64,000 bases of DNA from positions 992,001 through 1,056,000 of the forward strand of contig NZ_QRAI01000001.1 in NCBI RefSeq assembly GCF_014336955.1, written 5' to 3'. The notes beneath the pieces are model-generated. The model ran no database searches, had not been told where the DNA came from, and saw only the letters and a program-made list of their open reading frames with translations. The position numbers and the translations under genes are program-made. Source of the DNA: Saccharophagus sp. K07. GTDB lineage: Bacteria > Pseudomonadota > Gammaproteobacteria > Pseudomonadales > Cellvibrionaceae. Positions 46,928-56,698 of the stretch are shown one piece after another (position 1 is the stretch's first letter; every line of letters starts with the position of its first letter).

Positions 46928-47696
46928 GCAAGAGACAGCAAAGTACACCATTACCGTGACCTTGGTCATGTGTATCGTGGCGTCTATTTTGGTGGCTGGC
47001 TCTGCGGTTCTTTTGAGGCCGCACCAGCTGGCGAATAAAACTCAAGACTTCAAACGCAATGTTCTGATTATCGCTGGCATTTACCAGCCCAATCAGTCCG
47101 TTGAAGAGCAGTTCAAACAGATCGATGTAAAACTCGTTGATCTCGAAACTGGGCGCTTCAGCGATGCAGTGACGGATCTCGATAAGTTCGACCAAGTGGC
47201 TGCAGCGAAAAAGCCGGAACTGTCAGACAGATTGGCCCCGGAAGAGGATATCGCCAAAATCGTTCGCCGGGAAAAATACGCGAAAGTGTATCTGGTGAAT
47301 GATTCTTCTGGACTTTCGAAGCTGATATTGCCAGTTCGCGGCTACGGTTTGTGGTCCACTATGGTCGGTTTTATCGCCTTGGATAAAGATCTCAACACTG
47401 TGCTCGGTTTTGGTTTTTACGATCAAAAGGAAACTCCCGGACTGGGGGGTGAGGTAGATAATCCGAAATGGAAATCACTTTGGGTCGGCAAAAAAATCTA
47501 TTCCGAATCCGGTGACGTGAAAATTGACGTGGTGAAAGGTCATGTCGAGCCCAACGTGCCCGATGCGGAATACAAAGTGGATGGCTTGTCCGGTGCCACT
47601 TTGACGAGTAAAGGTGTCGCGAATCTGTTGCAATTCTGGATGGGCGAGAAAGGTTACAAGCCTTTCATCGATAATCTGAAAAACGGGGAGGCTTGA
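46920..47696 (+). CDS. nqrC: Na+-NQR subunit C
   Basis: 258 aa from GTG at 46920, with GGAG eight bases upstream. It has one N-terminal membrane helix ([22 protein letters not shown]) and a periplasmic flavin domain. The second covalent FMN lies on the Thr of [12 protein letters not shown]. The upstream open frame lies within nqrB and is not needed. Confidence 0.96.
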   Translation: MAKQETAKYTITVTLVMCIVASILVAGSAVLLRPHQLANKTQDFKRNVLIIAGIYQPNQSVEEQFKQIDVKLVDLETGRFSDAVTDLDKFDQVAAAKKPELSDRLAPEEDIAKIVRREKYAKVYLVNDSSGLSKLILPVRGYGLWSTMVGFIALDKDLNTVLGFGFYDQKETPGLGGEVDNPKWKSLWVGKKIYSESGDVKIDVVKGHVEPNVPDAEYKVDGLSGATLTSKGVANLLQFWMGEKGYKPFIDNLKNGEA

Positions 47697-47698
47697 TT

Positions 47699-48367
47699 AT
47701 GAGCGCTAAAACGAAAGAACTCCTGGTCAAACCCATATTTGAAAACAACCCGGTTGTTTTACAAATTCTGGGCATTTGCTCTGCTCTGGCAGTTACCTCC
47801 AGCGTAAAAGTCAGCTTGGTATTGGCTATTGGCCTGACACTGGTATCTGCGTTTTCCAACTTCTTTGTGTCGTTGGTGCGCCACTACCTGCCGAACAGTG
47901 TTCGAATCATCGCCCAGATGATCATCATTTCTTCACTGGTGATTGTGGTCGACCAGATTCTCAAGGCTGTGGCATACGACGTTAGTAAACAATTGTCAGT
48001 GTTCGTTGGCTTGATTATTACGAACTGCATTGTGATGGGTAGAACGGAAGCATTCGCGCTGAAAAACCCACCTATTCCGAGCTTTCTTGACGGTATCGGA
48101 CATGGTCTCGGTTACTCGGTGTTGTTGCTGGTGGTTGCCACCATTCGCGAACTCCTCGGATCTGGAAAATGGTTTGGAATAACAATTCTTCCAACAGCGG
48201 CGGATGGTGGTTTTTATATCCCCAATGGTTTGCTGCTGCTTCCTCCCAGTGCATTCTTCATTATTGGTCTGGTGATTTGGGCATTGCGCACTTGGAAGAA
48301 AAATCAGGTGGAGAAGCCCGAATATAAGATTGGCCCTAACTCCACTACTACGCAGGAGATCGCCTAA
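47699..48367 (+). CDS. nqrD: Na+-NQR subunit D
   Basis: Integral membrane subunit, 222 aa, with six hydrophobic segments. The Cys in [16 protein letters not shown] is one of the ligands of the intramembrane iron centre shared with NqrE. ATG at 47699 follows GGGGAGG by seven bases. Its stop overlaps the nqrE ATG (TAATG). Confidence 0.97.
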   Translation: MSAKTKELLVKPIFENNPVVLQILGICSALAVTSSVKVSLVLAIGLTLVSAFSNFFVSLVRHYLPNSVRIIAQMIIISSLVIVVDQILKAVAYDVSKQLSVFVGLIITNCIVMGRTEAFALKNPPIPSFLDGIGHGLGYSVLLLVVATIRELLGSGKWFGITILPTAADGGFYIPNGLLLLPPSAFFIIGLVIWALRTWKKNQVEKPEYKIGPNSTTTQEIA

Positions 48368-48975
48368 TGGAACATTTTCTCAGTTTATTTGTTCGGACTG
48401 TTTTTATTGAGAATATGGCTTTGGCGTTCTTCCTTGGCATGTGCTCATTTTTGGCTCTGTCAAAAAAGATCAACGCTGCTATAGGTCTCGGTATAGCGGT
48501 TATTGTGGTGCAAGCGGTTACCGTACCTGCCAATAACCTCATTCTGAACTATTTGTTGAAGGAAGATGCTCTTGCTTGGGCTGGTGTCTCCGGTGTAGAT
48601 CTCACTTTCCTCACGTTCATTTCGTTCATTGGGGTAATTGCTGCGATCGTGCAGATCATGGAAATGGTCATGGATAAATACCTGCCTGCTCTGTACAACG
48701 CGCTGGGCGTGTTTCTTCCATTGATCACTGTGAACTGCGTAATCATGGGTGGTTCTTTGTTCATGGTGGAACGCGACTACACCTTTGGCGAAAGTATTGT
48801 TTACGGCGTAGGTTCCGGTGCAGGTTGGGCGCTCGCCATTCTTTTGCTCGCTAGTGTTCGCGAAAAGCTCAAGTATTCCGATGTCCCCGAAGGCTTGCGT
48901 GGCCTGGGCATCACTTTTATCACCGTGGGTTTGATGTCATTGGGCTTTATGTCCTTTGGCGGCATTTCCCTCTAA
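48367..48975 (+). CDS. nqrE: Na+-NQR subunit E
   Basis: Integral membrane subunit, 202 aa, homologous to NqrD in inverted topology. The conserved cysteines are in [14 protein letters not shown] and [14 protein letters not shown]. It is translationally coupled to nqrD. Confidence 0.97.
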   Translation: MEHFLSLFVRTVFIENMALAFFLGMCSFLALSKKINAAIGLGIAVIVVQAVTVPANNLILNYLLKEDALAWAGVSGVDLTFLTFISFIGVIAAIVQIMEMVMDKYLPALYNALGVFLPLITVNCVIMGGSLFMVERDYTFGESIVYGVGSGAGWALAILLLASVREKLKYSDVPEGLRGLGITFITVGLMSLGFMSFGGISL

Positions 48976-48996
48976 GCCTGACGAGGACGACTCGGT

Positions 48997-50220
48997 ATGA
49001 ATTTAGAAATTATTCTGGGCGTCGTGATGTTCACGGCTATCGTTGTGTCTCTGGTGGTCATTATTTTGGCCGCCAAAGCCAAGCTCGTGAGCAGCGGTGA
49101 AGTTCAGATCGTTATCAATGACGAAAAAACAATTTCAGCCGCCGCGGGTGGCAAGCTTCTGCAAACTCTGGCTGCGAACAACGTCTTCCTGGCATCTGCC
49201 TGTGGTGGTGGCGGTAGCTGTGCCCAATGTCGCTGTATTGTGACGGAAGGTGGTGGTTCTATTCTTCCAACCGAAGAAGCCCATTTCAGTCGCCGCGAGC
49301 AAAATGAAGGCTGGCGTTTGAGCTGCCAGGTACCTGTAAAACAGAACATGAAAATTCATGTGTCGGAAGAGGTATTTGGTGTTAAGCAGTGGGTTTGTAC
49401 TGTGGAATCCAACCCCAACGTTGCCACCTTTATTAAAGAGTTGACCTTGCGACTCCCGGAAGGCGAGAACGTGGACTTCCGTGCAGGTGGTTACGTGCAG
49501 TTGGAAGCTCCGCCGCACCATGTGAAATTCTCGGATTTCGACATTGCGCCGCAATTCCGTGGAGACTGGGAGCGTTTTGGATTCTTTAACCTCGAATCCA
49601 AAGTTACTGAGCCGGTGATTCGCGCTTACTCTATGGCGAACTATCCGGAAGAAAAAGGCATAGTGAAGTTCAACATCCGGATTGCCACTCCGCCGCCGCG
49701 ATCACAAGGTATTCCGCCAGGCAAAATGTCATCTTTTGTGTTCAGCTTGAAACCGGGCGATAAAGTGACGGTTTACGGACCATTCGGTGAGTTCTTCGCC
49801 AAAGATACAGATGCCGAAATGGTGTTTATCGGTGGCGGTGCTGGTATGGCGCCAATGCGCTCTCATATTTTCGACCAGCTGCGTCGAATCAAGACCAAGC
49901 GCAAGATGACCTTCTGGTACGGTGCGCGTTCGCTGCGCGAACTTTTCTACAAGGAAGAGTATGACCAGTTGCAAGAGGAAAACGAAAACTTCAAATGGTT
50001 CATCGCGCTGTCCGATCCGCAACCGGAAGACAATTGGACTGGTCTGACTGGGTTTATTCACAACGTTCTCTATGAACAATATTTGAAGAACCACCCGGCT
50101 CCAGAAGATTGCGAGTACTACATGTGTGGACCGCCGATGATGAACGCAGCTGTGATCAAAATGCTGAAAGATCTCGGTGTAGAGGACGAAAACATCATGC
50201 TGGATGATTTCGGGGGCTAA
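48997..50220 (+). CDS. nqrF: Na+-NQR subunit F (NADH dehydrogenase subunit)
   Basis: Electron entry subunit, 407 aa. In order: one N-terminal membrane helix, a 2Fe-2S ferredoxin domain ([13 protein letters not shown] and LSCQVPV), an FAD domain ([11 protein letters not shown]) and an NADH domain ([13 protein letters not shown] and [13 protein letters not shown]). It is the last gene of the core operon. A terminator follows, and no apbE gene lies next to it. Confidence 0.98.
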   Translation: MNLEIILGVVMFTAIVVSLVVIILAAKAKLVSSGEVQIVINDEKTISAAAGGKLLQTLAANNVFLASACGGGGSCAQCRCIVTEGGGSILPTEEAHFSRREQNEGWRLSCQVPVKQNMKIHVSEEVFGVKQWVCTVESNPNVATFIKELTLRLPEGENVDFRAGGYVQLEAPPHHVKFSDFDIAPQFRGDWERFGFFNLESKVTEPVIRAYSMANYPEEKGIVKFNIRIATPPPRSQGIPPGKMSSFVFSLKPGDKVTVYGPFGEFFAKDTDAEMVFIGGGAGMAPMRSHIFDQLRRIKTKRKMTFWYGARSLRELFYKEEYDQLQEENENFKWFIALSDPQPEDNWTGLTGFIHNVLYEQYLKNHPAPEDCEYYMCGPPMMNAAVIKMLKDLGVEDENIMLDDFGG

Positions 50221-50250
50221 GCTGATTTGCCTTCGTGATCTATCGATAAA

Positions 50251-50280
50251 GCGAGGCTGCACATGCAGCCTCGCTTTTTC
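50251..50280 (+). terminator. Intrinsic terminator after nqrF
   Basis: GCGAGGCTGCA and TGCAGCCTCGC form an 11-base inverted repeat separated by CA (the real loop must open a few pairs), followed by TTTTTCTTTTT. It separates nqrF from nqrM. Confidence 0.9.
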
Positions 50281-50360
50281 TTTTTGAGATTGGCTGATTC
50301 GAGTTGTCAAAGTAGCGGAAGAGGCATAACTTGAACTCGAATGGCTGTTGAGAGGTGAAC

Positions 50361-50600
50361 ATGACGACTATATTTTTAACGTTCGTTATTTTGTTGCTGA
50401 TAGTTGCAGGTATGGCTGTCGGCGTTATTTTTCGCGGTAAGCCCATCAAAGGCACCTGCGGTGGTATCGCTTCACTTGGCATGGGGCAGGCATGTGAAAT
50501 CTGCGGTGGCGACAAAAACAAATGCGAGAAAGAGAGTGGCTCTGCTGCAGCGGAACCTGCTCCGAAGAAAAATCTGGCTTATAACGCTGCGGAAAAATAA
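50361..50600 (+). CDS. nqrM: NqrM, Na+-NQR maturation protein
   Basis: 79 aa with one N-terminal membrane helix and four cysteines in GTCGG, GQACEICGG and KCEKE. NqrM is known to be needed to build the iron centre between NqrD and NqrE. The ATG at 50361 follows GAGAGG; a GTG two codons earlier is less likely. It lies beyond the nqrF terminator, so it is read through or has its own promoter. Confidence 0.92.
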   Translation: MTTIFLTFVILLLIVAGMAVGVIFRGKPIKGTCGGIASLGMGQACEICGGDKNKCEKESGSAAAEPAPKKNLAYNAAEK

Positions 50601-50674
50601 TAGATTTTTCGGTTACATACTTTAATTTGATCCCTGGATCGATTCGATGACATTGTGGTGAGGAAAATAGACAT

Positions 50675-52072
50675 ATGGCGGACTACACCTACGATTTTTT
50701 GGTGATTGGAGCAGGACCGGCCGGAGAGGCAGCTGCTATGGCAGCGACCAAAAGTGGTTTGAAAGTTGGTGTGGTGGATGATTCGGGTAGTTTGGGCGGC
50801 AACTGTACGCATCGCGGCACTATTCCTTCCAAAGCAATCCGGCATGCGGTAAAGCAGGTGGTTCACTATCGCCAACAGCCTGATGTGCTGCAGATGACAT
50901 CCTTGCCGCCGATTTCGTATCCCACAATTTTGGCTGCGGCGAAAAAAATCATTCCGCGCAAAGTAGCTATGCATAAGTCCTACTTTATGCGGAACCGGGT
51001 ATACGTCCATTCGGGCACCGCGCAATTTGCGGGCCCTAATCAAGTCGATGTGCAAATGCCCTATGGTGTTATCGACAAAATTACCGCCAAGCATATTTTG
51101 ATCGCCACAGGTTCAAGACCTTATCGCCCAAAAGATGTGGATTTTTCCCATCCGCGTATCTATGACAGTGACACAATCCTGGAAATGAACCACACCCCAC
51201 GCACGCTCATTATTTACGGTGCGGGCGTGATCGGATGTGAATACGCCTCTATTTTTTCCGGGCTGGGTGTCAAGGTTGATCTCATCAATACACGTGAGCA
51301 TCTGCTCGAATTTCTCGATAGTGAAATTTCTGACGCTTTGAGTTACCACTTGCGCGAAAAGGGTGTGCTGGTGCGTCAGCTGGAAGAATTTGAAAGCCTG
51401 CAGGCAACGGATCACGGTGTGAATCTGCGACTCAAATCGGGCAAACGAATCAAAGCCGATGCACTGCTGTGGTGTAACGGTCGTTCCGGTAATACCGAAC
51501 AGTTGCAATTGGAGAAGGTCGGTCTGAAGGCGAATCATCGCGGTCAAATTGACGTGGACGAAGAGTATCGCACCAGTCAGCCGTACATTTACGCCGCTGG
51601 TGATGTTATTGGTTGGCCAAGCCTTGCAAGCGCGTCCTATGACCAGGGGCGTGCTGTAGTGGCTTCAATAACGGGCCAGCCTGTCCGCCGTGTCATCGAT
51701 GCTCCGACAGGGATTTATACCTTGCCTGAGATCAGTTCTGTGGGTAAGACGGAAGCGGAATTGACCGCGGCCAAGATTCCTTACGAAGTAGGGCGAGCTT
51801 TTTTCAAAGATATAGCCAAGGCACAAATCAGCGGCGAAGAAGTCGGCATGCTGAAGATCCTGTTCCATCTGGATACTTTGGAAATCCTCGGCATTCATTG
51901 TTTTGGTGCGGAGGCGGCCGAGATTATCCACATCGGCCAGGCGATTATGAATCAGCCGGGCTCTGCCAATAGCATCGAATACTTTACCAATACCACGTTC
52001 AACTACCCGACTATGGCGGAAGCTTACCGGGTGGCTGCATTGAACGGTCTGAATCGCCTCTACCGGCAATAG
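50675..52072 (+). CDS. sthA: Soluble pyridine nucleotide transhydrogenase
   Basis: FAD enzyme that balances NADPH and NAD+; 465 aa, pyridine-nucleotide disulfide oxidoreductase fold. The FAD motif is [15 protein letters not shown]. The redox pair is reduced to a single Cys ([14 protein letters not shown]), the mark that separates SthA from lipoamide dehydrogenase. The NAD(P) motif is [13 protein letters not shown]. Adjacent to the nqr genes as in Pseudomonas. Confidence 0.96.
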   Translation: MADYTYDFLVIGAGPAGEAAAMAATKSGLKVGVVDDSGSLGGNCTHRGTIPSKAIRHAVKQVVHYRQQPDVLQMTSLPPISYPTILAAAKKIIPRKVAMHKSYFMRNRVYVHSGTAQFAGPNQVDVQMPYGVIDKITAKHILIATGSRPYRPKDVDFSHPRIYDSDTILEMNHTPRTLIIYGAGVIGCEYASIFSGLGVKVDLINTREHLLEFLDSEISDALSYHLREKGVLVRQLEEFESLQATDHGVNLRLKSGKRIKADALLWCNGRSGNTEQLQLEKVGLKANHRGQIDVDEEYRTSQPYIYAAGDVIGWPSLASASYDQGRAVVASITGQPVRRVIDAPTGIYTLPEISSVGKTEAELTAAKIPYEVGRAFFKDIAKAQISGEEVGMLKILFHLDTLEILGIHCFGAEAAEIIHIGQAIMNQPGSANSIEYFTNTTFNYPTMAEAYRVAALNGLNRLYRQ

Positions 52073-52098
52073 CCGGTTAGAGGTGATCTGCTTTGCGG

Positions 52099-52127
52099 AA
52101 AAGCTTTGGCGGAAAGAAAAAGCTTTT
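52099..52127. terminator. AT-rich hairpin at the sthA convergence
   Basis: AAAAGCTTT and AAAGCTTTT are inverted copies 11 bases apart between sthA and the minus-strand gene at 52144. The low GC content makes it a weak terminator candidate for either strand. Confidence 0.35.
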
Positions 52128-52143
52128 ACGAAAGTTGTATCAA

Positions 52144-52461
52144 TCAGTTTTTTTGGGGAATTTTGGCCACACTGTGGATGACGTAGTCACCTTCAAAATA
52201 AACGGTGAATTGTTCGTAATCCCAGGTATAGATCGGCGGAGTTCCTACCGGCCCCTTCTTGTCCAGAGGGGATCCATATTTCGCTTCTACCTGATCCTTT
52301 CTCATTCCTGTCTTCGGTGATTCTATATTCCAAGCTTTGCCTTGCTGGCCCAGTGGGATAGTGACGGTTTCAGCAACAGAAATGCCGCTCAATAAAAGGG
52401 TTGATAAGCCGAGACAGCAGCTTAAAACCAAGGAGCGGCTGCGATGGGTCCGATTGATCAT
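52144..52461 (-). CDS. Small secreted protein of unknown function
   Basis: 105 aa with a clear signal peptide (LVLSCCLGLSTLLLSGISVAE). The mature part of about 75 residues contains PLGQQGKAWNIESPKTGMRKDQVEAKYGSP and IYTWDYEQFTVYFEGDYVIHS. The spacing of MRKDQVEAKYGSP and the strand-like tail recall the small SmpA/BamE fold, but I cannot assign it. It starts three bases after the upstream PilZ gene on the same strand and is probably co-transcribed with it. A small gene next to sth also occurs in Pseudomonas. Confidence 0.8.
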   Translation of the reverse strand: MINRTHRSRSLVLSCCLGLSTLLLSGISVAETVTIPLGQQGKAWNIESPKTGMRKDQVEAKYGSPLDKKGPVGTPPIYTWDYEQFTVYFEGDYVIHSVAKIPQKN

Positions 52462-52464
52462 AGG

Positions 52465-53040
52465 TTACTCTCCGGTGTTGCCTCGTTTGCGATGTTGGAT
52501 TTGTGCCTTGATGAGCTGCCGGGCAATTTCTTGGCGGTCTTGCTCGCGCAGTCTGTGAAACTGAGCTCCGATGCGATAGCGGTTGTCACCTTCATTATCG
52601 CAGCGACACACTGTCGCGAAGACTACCACGGGCGTATAACTGGGTAAAAAAATCAGTCGCAAAACCAAAAAGTTGCCTTTATAGAGGGCACGATCACTGG
52701 GAAAAGACACTCCGCCCTCGCTGATATTCAGGCGGGTCACCTGTTCCGAAGCTCCGGCTGGAAACATGCTTTGGCGGGCGATCAGGTCAATCTTTTGATT
52801 CAATTTCTGCAAATAATCCGCGATCAGCCTTTGCTTGTCCGAGATGACTTTCAGCAATTGCTGGGCCTCCCGATCGATGCGCCGCAGTTCGGTCATCATC
52901 TGCATAGCGCCGCCAATGCCGAAGGCAGTTTCCGGATCGCACTGCTCTGCCGTATGGGTATCGACTTGGCGGAAGTCGAAGATGACGTCCTGGTTGAGAC
53001 GAAAGGTGTTGCGGCGGTCTGATGGGGAATTCGTGGTCAT
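52465..53040 (-). CDS. PilZ-domain protein with internal coiled coil
   Basis: 191 aa. The PilZ motifs are split: RxxxR at 10-14 (RNTFR) and NxSxxG at 105-110 (NISEGG), separated by about 90 residues. Part of that span is a charged helical segment (about 50-88) likely to form a coiled coil. IGAQFHRL closes the barrel. Probable c-di-GMP receptor; the coiled coil suggests oligomer formation. A PilZ gene in the same neighbourhood of sth is known in Pseudomonas (PA2989 region), supporting orthology. Confidence 0.85.
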   Translation of the reverse strand: MTTNSPSDRRNTFRLNQDVIFDFRQVDTHTAEQCDPETAFGIGGAMQMMTELRRIDREAQQLLKVISDKQRLIADYLQKLNQKIDLIARQSMFPAGASEQVTRLNISEGGVSFPSDRALYKGNFLVLRLIFLPSYTPVVVFATVCRCDNEGDNRYRIGAQFHRLREQDRQEIARQLIKAQIQHRKRGNTGE

Positions 53041-53217
53041 GGGACCCTATCTCGTTTCGCGGATTAACCGGTCTCGTTTGGCCAGTATTCTGATTAATCA
53101 AATATAGCCCATATCAAAGGTGCGCCTGGCGTTATCGGTTACCAATGTGGGCTTTGGTTGCCGCTTGGCGTTCATCTCCGACTATAATCCGCGATCTTCA
53201 AAATCGAGCCGCGGTAA

Positions 53218-55107
53218 ATGATTCAACTACAAGCTTTGGGGCTGCAACTGGGCAGCAAGATCCTTCTGGAAAAGGCGGATTTGACCGTCTATCCCGGCCA
53301 GAAGTGGGGCATCATTGGAGCCAATGGCAGCGGCAAGTCCAGTCTGTTCAAGCTTTTGCTCGGCGAACTCCAGCCGGATAGCGGCTCCTTGAGCATTCCA
53401 CGCGACTGGATATTGGCCCATATGGCGCAAGAGGTCGGGCATCAGGAACGCCGGGCGTTGGACTACGTCATCGACGGTGATGAAGGCCTTCGCGAACTGG
53501 AAGCCCTTATTGTCCAGGAAACTGATGGCGAGGAGTTGGCGCGTCTCTATGGTCGTCTGGAAGCAATTGATGGCTATACCGCCGATGCCCGTGCGCAAAA
53601 GTTGCTGAGAGGTTTGGGCTTTTCCGCTACTGACGCCATGCGCAACGTCACGGAGTTTTCCGGTGGTTGGCGCATTCGCCTCAACCTCGCCCGTGCCCTG
53701 ATGTGCCGCTCAGACTTATTATTGCTCGACGAACCGACCAACCACTTGGACTTGGACGCAACGGTTTGGCTGGAGCAGTGGCTCAAGCAATATTCGGGAA
53801 CCTTGTTGATTGTTTCCCACGACCGGGATTTTCTCGATAACGTGGTCGGCAATATCGTGAATTTCGAGAACACCCGGCTGATCAGCTATAGCGGCAATTA
53901 TTCCGCGTACGAGCGGCAAAAGGCGGAGCGTTTGGCGAACCAGGCGGCCGCATTTGCCAAGCAGCAGGAGCGCATTGCCGAGATTGAAGATTTTGTTCGC
54001 CGTTTCCGCGCCAAAGCCAGTAAAGCCAAACAAGCGCAAAGCCGCCTAAAAGAATTGGAGCGCATGGAAAAAATTGCGCCGGCGCATATAGATTCACCCT
54101 TTAATTTTCGTTTCCCCGAGCCCGACCGTGTTCCGCAGCAGTTGCTGAATTTTGCGGAAGCCAATATAGGTTACGGGCAAAAAACAGTTCTTCAGCAGGT
54201 CAATATCAATATCTTCGGCCAGTCGCGCATAGGTTTGCTCGGCCATAACGGTGCGGGTAAATCGACTTTTATCAAAGCGCTGACTGGCAGTCTGCCTTTG
54301 GTTTCGGGTGAGCGTGTTGAATCTCCTCATCTGAAAATTGGTTATTTCGCCCAACATCAGTTGGAGGCGTTGGATTTGGATGCTTCATGTGCGCTTCATC
54401 TGCAACGCCTGCGCCCCAGTGCATCCGAACAGGAAATTCGCAATTTTCTCGGCAGTTTTGATTTTCGCGGCGATCGCGCTTTTGAATGTATTCGCCATTT
54501 TTCCGGCGGCGAAAAAGCGCGTTTGGCGTTGGCGATTCTGGCTTGGCAAAAACCCAATCTGCTGGTGCTCGACGAGCCGACTAACCACTTGGACTTGGAA
54601 GTGCGCCACGCCTTGACGGTTGCATTGCAGGCATTTGCCGGCGCTATTGTGGTGGTTTCCCACGACCGCCATTTGTTACGCAATACAGTTGATGAGTTTT
54701 GGTTGATCGATTCCGGCAAAGTCCAGCCGTTTGCCGGTGATTTGCAGGATTATCAGGTGTGGATGTCCGGCGCAAAAACCACCGCGAAAGAGGTGGAGGC
54801 AAAACCTACAACAGAAGACAAAAGTGTCGACAAAAAGGCGCAGCGTCAGTCCGCTGCAGCTTCCAGGGAAAAGCTCAAGCCCTTTACCCAGGCCATTAAA
54901 CAGTTGGAACAAAAAATTGACGCCGCACAGAAACGCTTATCTCAGGTCGAAGAAAAGCTGGCGCAACCTGAGTTATACGAAAGCGCCGGCGGCGAATTGC
55001 AAAAGCTGCTGAAAGAGCAGGGCACTATCCGGCAGGAATTAAGCGAATTGGAAGAAGCGTGGTTGGAAAAAACCGAAGAGCTGGAGCAATTGCAGCAATC
55101 GCTTTAA
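53218..55107 (+). CDS. ABC-F protein, YheS type
   Basis: Cytoplasmic twin-ATPase without membrane domain, 629 aa, acting on ribosomes. Each half has Walker A (GANGSGKSS; GHNGAGKST), a signature (FSGGWRIRLNLARAL; FSGGEKARLALAIL) and Walker B (LLLLDEPTNHLDLD; LLVLDEPTNHLDLE). A positively charged interdomain linker lies at about 235-290 and a C-terminal coiled coil at about 540-629. The opening and the phrase DYVIDGDEGLRELEA match YheS of E. coli rather than EttA or Uup. Confidence 0.92.
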   Translation: MIQLQALGLQLGSKILLEKADLTVYPGQKWGIIGANGSGKSSLFKLLLGELQPDSGSLSIPRDWILAHMAQEVGHQERRALDYVIDGDEGLRELEALIVQETDGEELARLYGRLEAIDGYTADARAQKLLRGLGFSATDAMRNVTEFSGGWRIRLNLARALMCRSDLLLLDEPTNHLDLDATVWLEQWLKQYSGTLLIVSHDRDFLDNVVGNIVNFENTRLISYSGNYSAYERQKAERLANQAAAFAKQQERIAEIEDFVRRFRAKASKAKQAQSRLKELERMEKIAPAHIDSPFNFRFPEPDRVPQQLLNFAEANIGYGQKTVLQQVNINIFGQSRIGLLGHNGAGKSTFIKALTGSLPLVSGERVESPHLKIGYFAQHQLEALDLDASCALHLQRLRPSASEQEIRNFLGSFDFRGDRAFECIRHFSGGEKARLALAILAWQKPNLLVLDEPTNHLDLEVRHALTVALQAFAGAIVVVSHDRHLLRNTVDEFWLIDSGKVQPFAGDLQDYQVWMSGAKTTAKEVEAKPTTEDKSVDKKAQRQSAAASREKLKPFTQAIKQLEQKIDAAQKRLSQVEEKLAQPELYESAGGELQKLLKEQGTIRQELSELEEAWLEKTEELEQLQQSL

Positions 55108-55132
55108 TTCATCGAGAACCAATGGCACATCT

Positions 55133-55981
55133 ATGACACGACATTTTTATAAGGCGTTGTTCTGCACTTTACTTGGCTTGGCTGCGGTTGCCGACTCTGT
55201 GGGTGCCCAAACTCCAGAGTTTCGCGGGCAGTGGCAGCAAGGTGGGACAATTTTCGGCAAGGTTCCTGCGGGACATGGTGTGCGTGTCGATGGCAGGCAA
55301 GTGAAAACCACGCCGAACGGCGATTTTGTTTTCGGTCTGGGACCGGATGCGGCCAAAGAGGTGAAAGTGGAAGTCGTCGCGCCCGATGGTACCACTGCGG
55401 TTTTCGCCCGACCGGTCGTGCAGCGGGAATATAAGGTTCAGCGCGTAAACGGCGTTGAGGAAAAACATGTAACGCCACCGGCTGAATTGACTGAGCGTAT
55501 TCAACGCGAGGCCGAATTAGTAAACGCTGCGCGCCGTCGCGTCGATGAGCGTGCGGATTTTCTCCAGGACTTTATCTGGCCGGTGACGGGGCCAATCACC
55601 GGTGTTTACGGCAGTCGGCGTGTGTACAATGGCACACCGCGGTCGCCACACTACGGTTTGGATATAGCGGCTCCGACCGGTACCAAAGTGGTCGCGCCAG
55701 CGGCCGGTATAGTGACCCTAGCTGAGGGTGACCTGTTTTATTCCGGCGGCACGCTGATTGTCGATCACGGCTATGGGCTTTCGTCGACCTTTATTCACCT
55801 GCACAAAATTCTTGTCAAAGTGGGCGAGCGGGTGGAGCAGGGACAGGCCATAGCCGAGGTGGGCGCGACCGGCCGGGTGACCGGCCCACATTTGGATTGG
55901 CGTATGAATTGGTTTGATGTGCGCCTGGATCCCGCGTTAGTCATGGCCGATAAACCCATGCCCAAGGGCACACAGGATTGA
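55133..55981 (+). CDS. Secreted M23-family (LytM) peptidase
   Basis: 282 aa with a signal peptide (KALFCTLLGLAAVADSVGA), an N-terminal beta-rich domain with a charged helix (about 120-140), and an M23 domain (about 155-270). The first zinc pair HYGLD is intact, but the family HxH near the end reads GPHLDWRMNW, with Asp in place of the second His. It is either a metal-site variant or a degenerate regulator. It lies 25 bases after the ABC-F gene and four bases before the YcaR-like gene. Confidence 0.88.
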   Translation: MTRHFYKALFCTLLGLAAVADSVGAQTPEFRGQWQQGGTIFGKVPAGHGVRVDGRQVKTTPNGDFVFGLGPDAAKEVKVEVVAPDGTTAVFARPVVQREYKVQRVNGVEEKHVTPPAELTERIQREAELVNAARRRVDERADFLQDFIWPVTGPITGVYGSRRVYNGTPRSPHYGLDIAAPTGTKVVAPAAGIVTLAEGDLFYSGGTLIVDHGYGLSSTFIHLHKILVKVGERVEQGQAIAEVGATGRVTGPHLDWRMNWFDVRLDPALVMADKPMPKGTQD

Positions 55982-55984
55982 GTT

Positions 55985-56185
55985 ATGAGTGAAACCATCG
56001 ATAAAAAATTGTTGGCCATCTTGGTTTGTCCGGTCAGTAAAGCCCCGCTTGTCTATGATCGCGACAATTCTGAATTGGTATGTCCTGCGAGCGGCTTGGC
56101 TTATCCGATCCGGGACGGCATTCCAGTGATGCTGGAATCCGAAGCCCGTCAGATTTCCCTCGAAGAAAAAGAAAAATACTCTTAA
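55985..56185 (+). CDS. Trm112/YcaR-family small protein
   Basis: 66 aa, matching the YcaR type: [17 protein letters not shown] and [20 protein letters not shown], with two retained cysteines. In many proteobacteria this gene lies between lpxK and kdsB; here it sits in an M23-YcaR-HIT row instead. Molecular role not established in bacteria. Confidence 0.9.
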   Translation: MSETIDKKLLAILVCPVSKAPLVYDRDNSELVCPASGLAYPIRDGIPVMLESEARQISLEEKEKYS

Positions 56186-56203
56186 TCAAGTGGAGCGTGC
56201 CCC

Positions 56204-56554
56204 ATGGCAGAACGGTCTATATTTAGCCGTATCATCGACGGCGAGATCCCAACGGAATTTGTTTACCAAGACGATCTTTGTGTCTGCATTCGCGACATAG
56301 CGCCGCAGGCCCCCACGCACTTGTTGATCATCCCGCGCAAGTCCATCCCCAAGCTGGTGGATGCCACTGCGGAAGATCAGGCTCTGTTGGGGCATTTAAT
56401 GGTAAAAGCCGGGGAAATTGCCCGCCAGCTCGGCGTCGGTGATGCATTTCGGTTGGTGATCAATAATGGCGCTGGAGCAGGACAAACCGTTTTCCATCTC
56501 CATATTCATTTGCTGGCCAACAAAACCTTCAAAGAAGGCTCTTTGGGTTTTTAA
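56204..56554 (+). CDS. hinT: HIT-family nucleotide hydrolase (HinT-like)
   Basis: 116 aa with the histidine triad HLHIHLLA near the C-terminus and the typical opening SIFSRIIDGEIPTEFVYQDD. HinT enzymes hydrolyse purine nucleoside phosphoramidates. GGAG precedes the ATG by about eight bases. Confidence 0.93.
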   Translation: MAERSIFSRIIDGEIPTEFVYQDDLCVCIRDIAPQAPTHLLIIPRKSIPKLVDATAEDQALLGHLMVKAGEIARQLGVGDAFRLVINNGAGAGQTVFHLHIHLLANKTFKEGSLGF

Positions 56555-56698
56555 AGGGCTGCTGCTACTTGGCGCCTGCAAGGGCGCCATCACACTCCCT
56601 ATGCTGGAAAGGACACACCCCGTATACTTAGCGCTTTTTTGCGGCGACTGGGGTTAGGTCCTATAACGCCCCCATATCCTCTCGGAACTCGTTTATCT

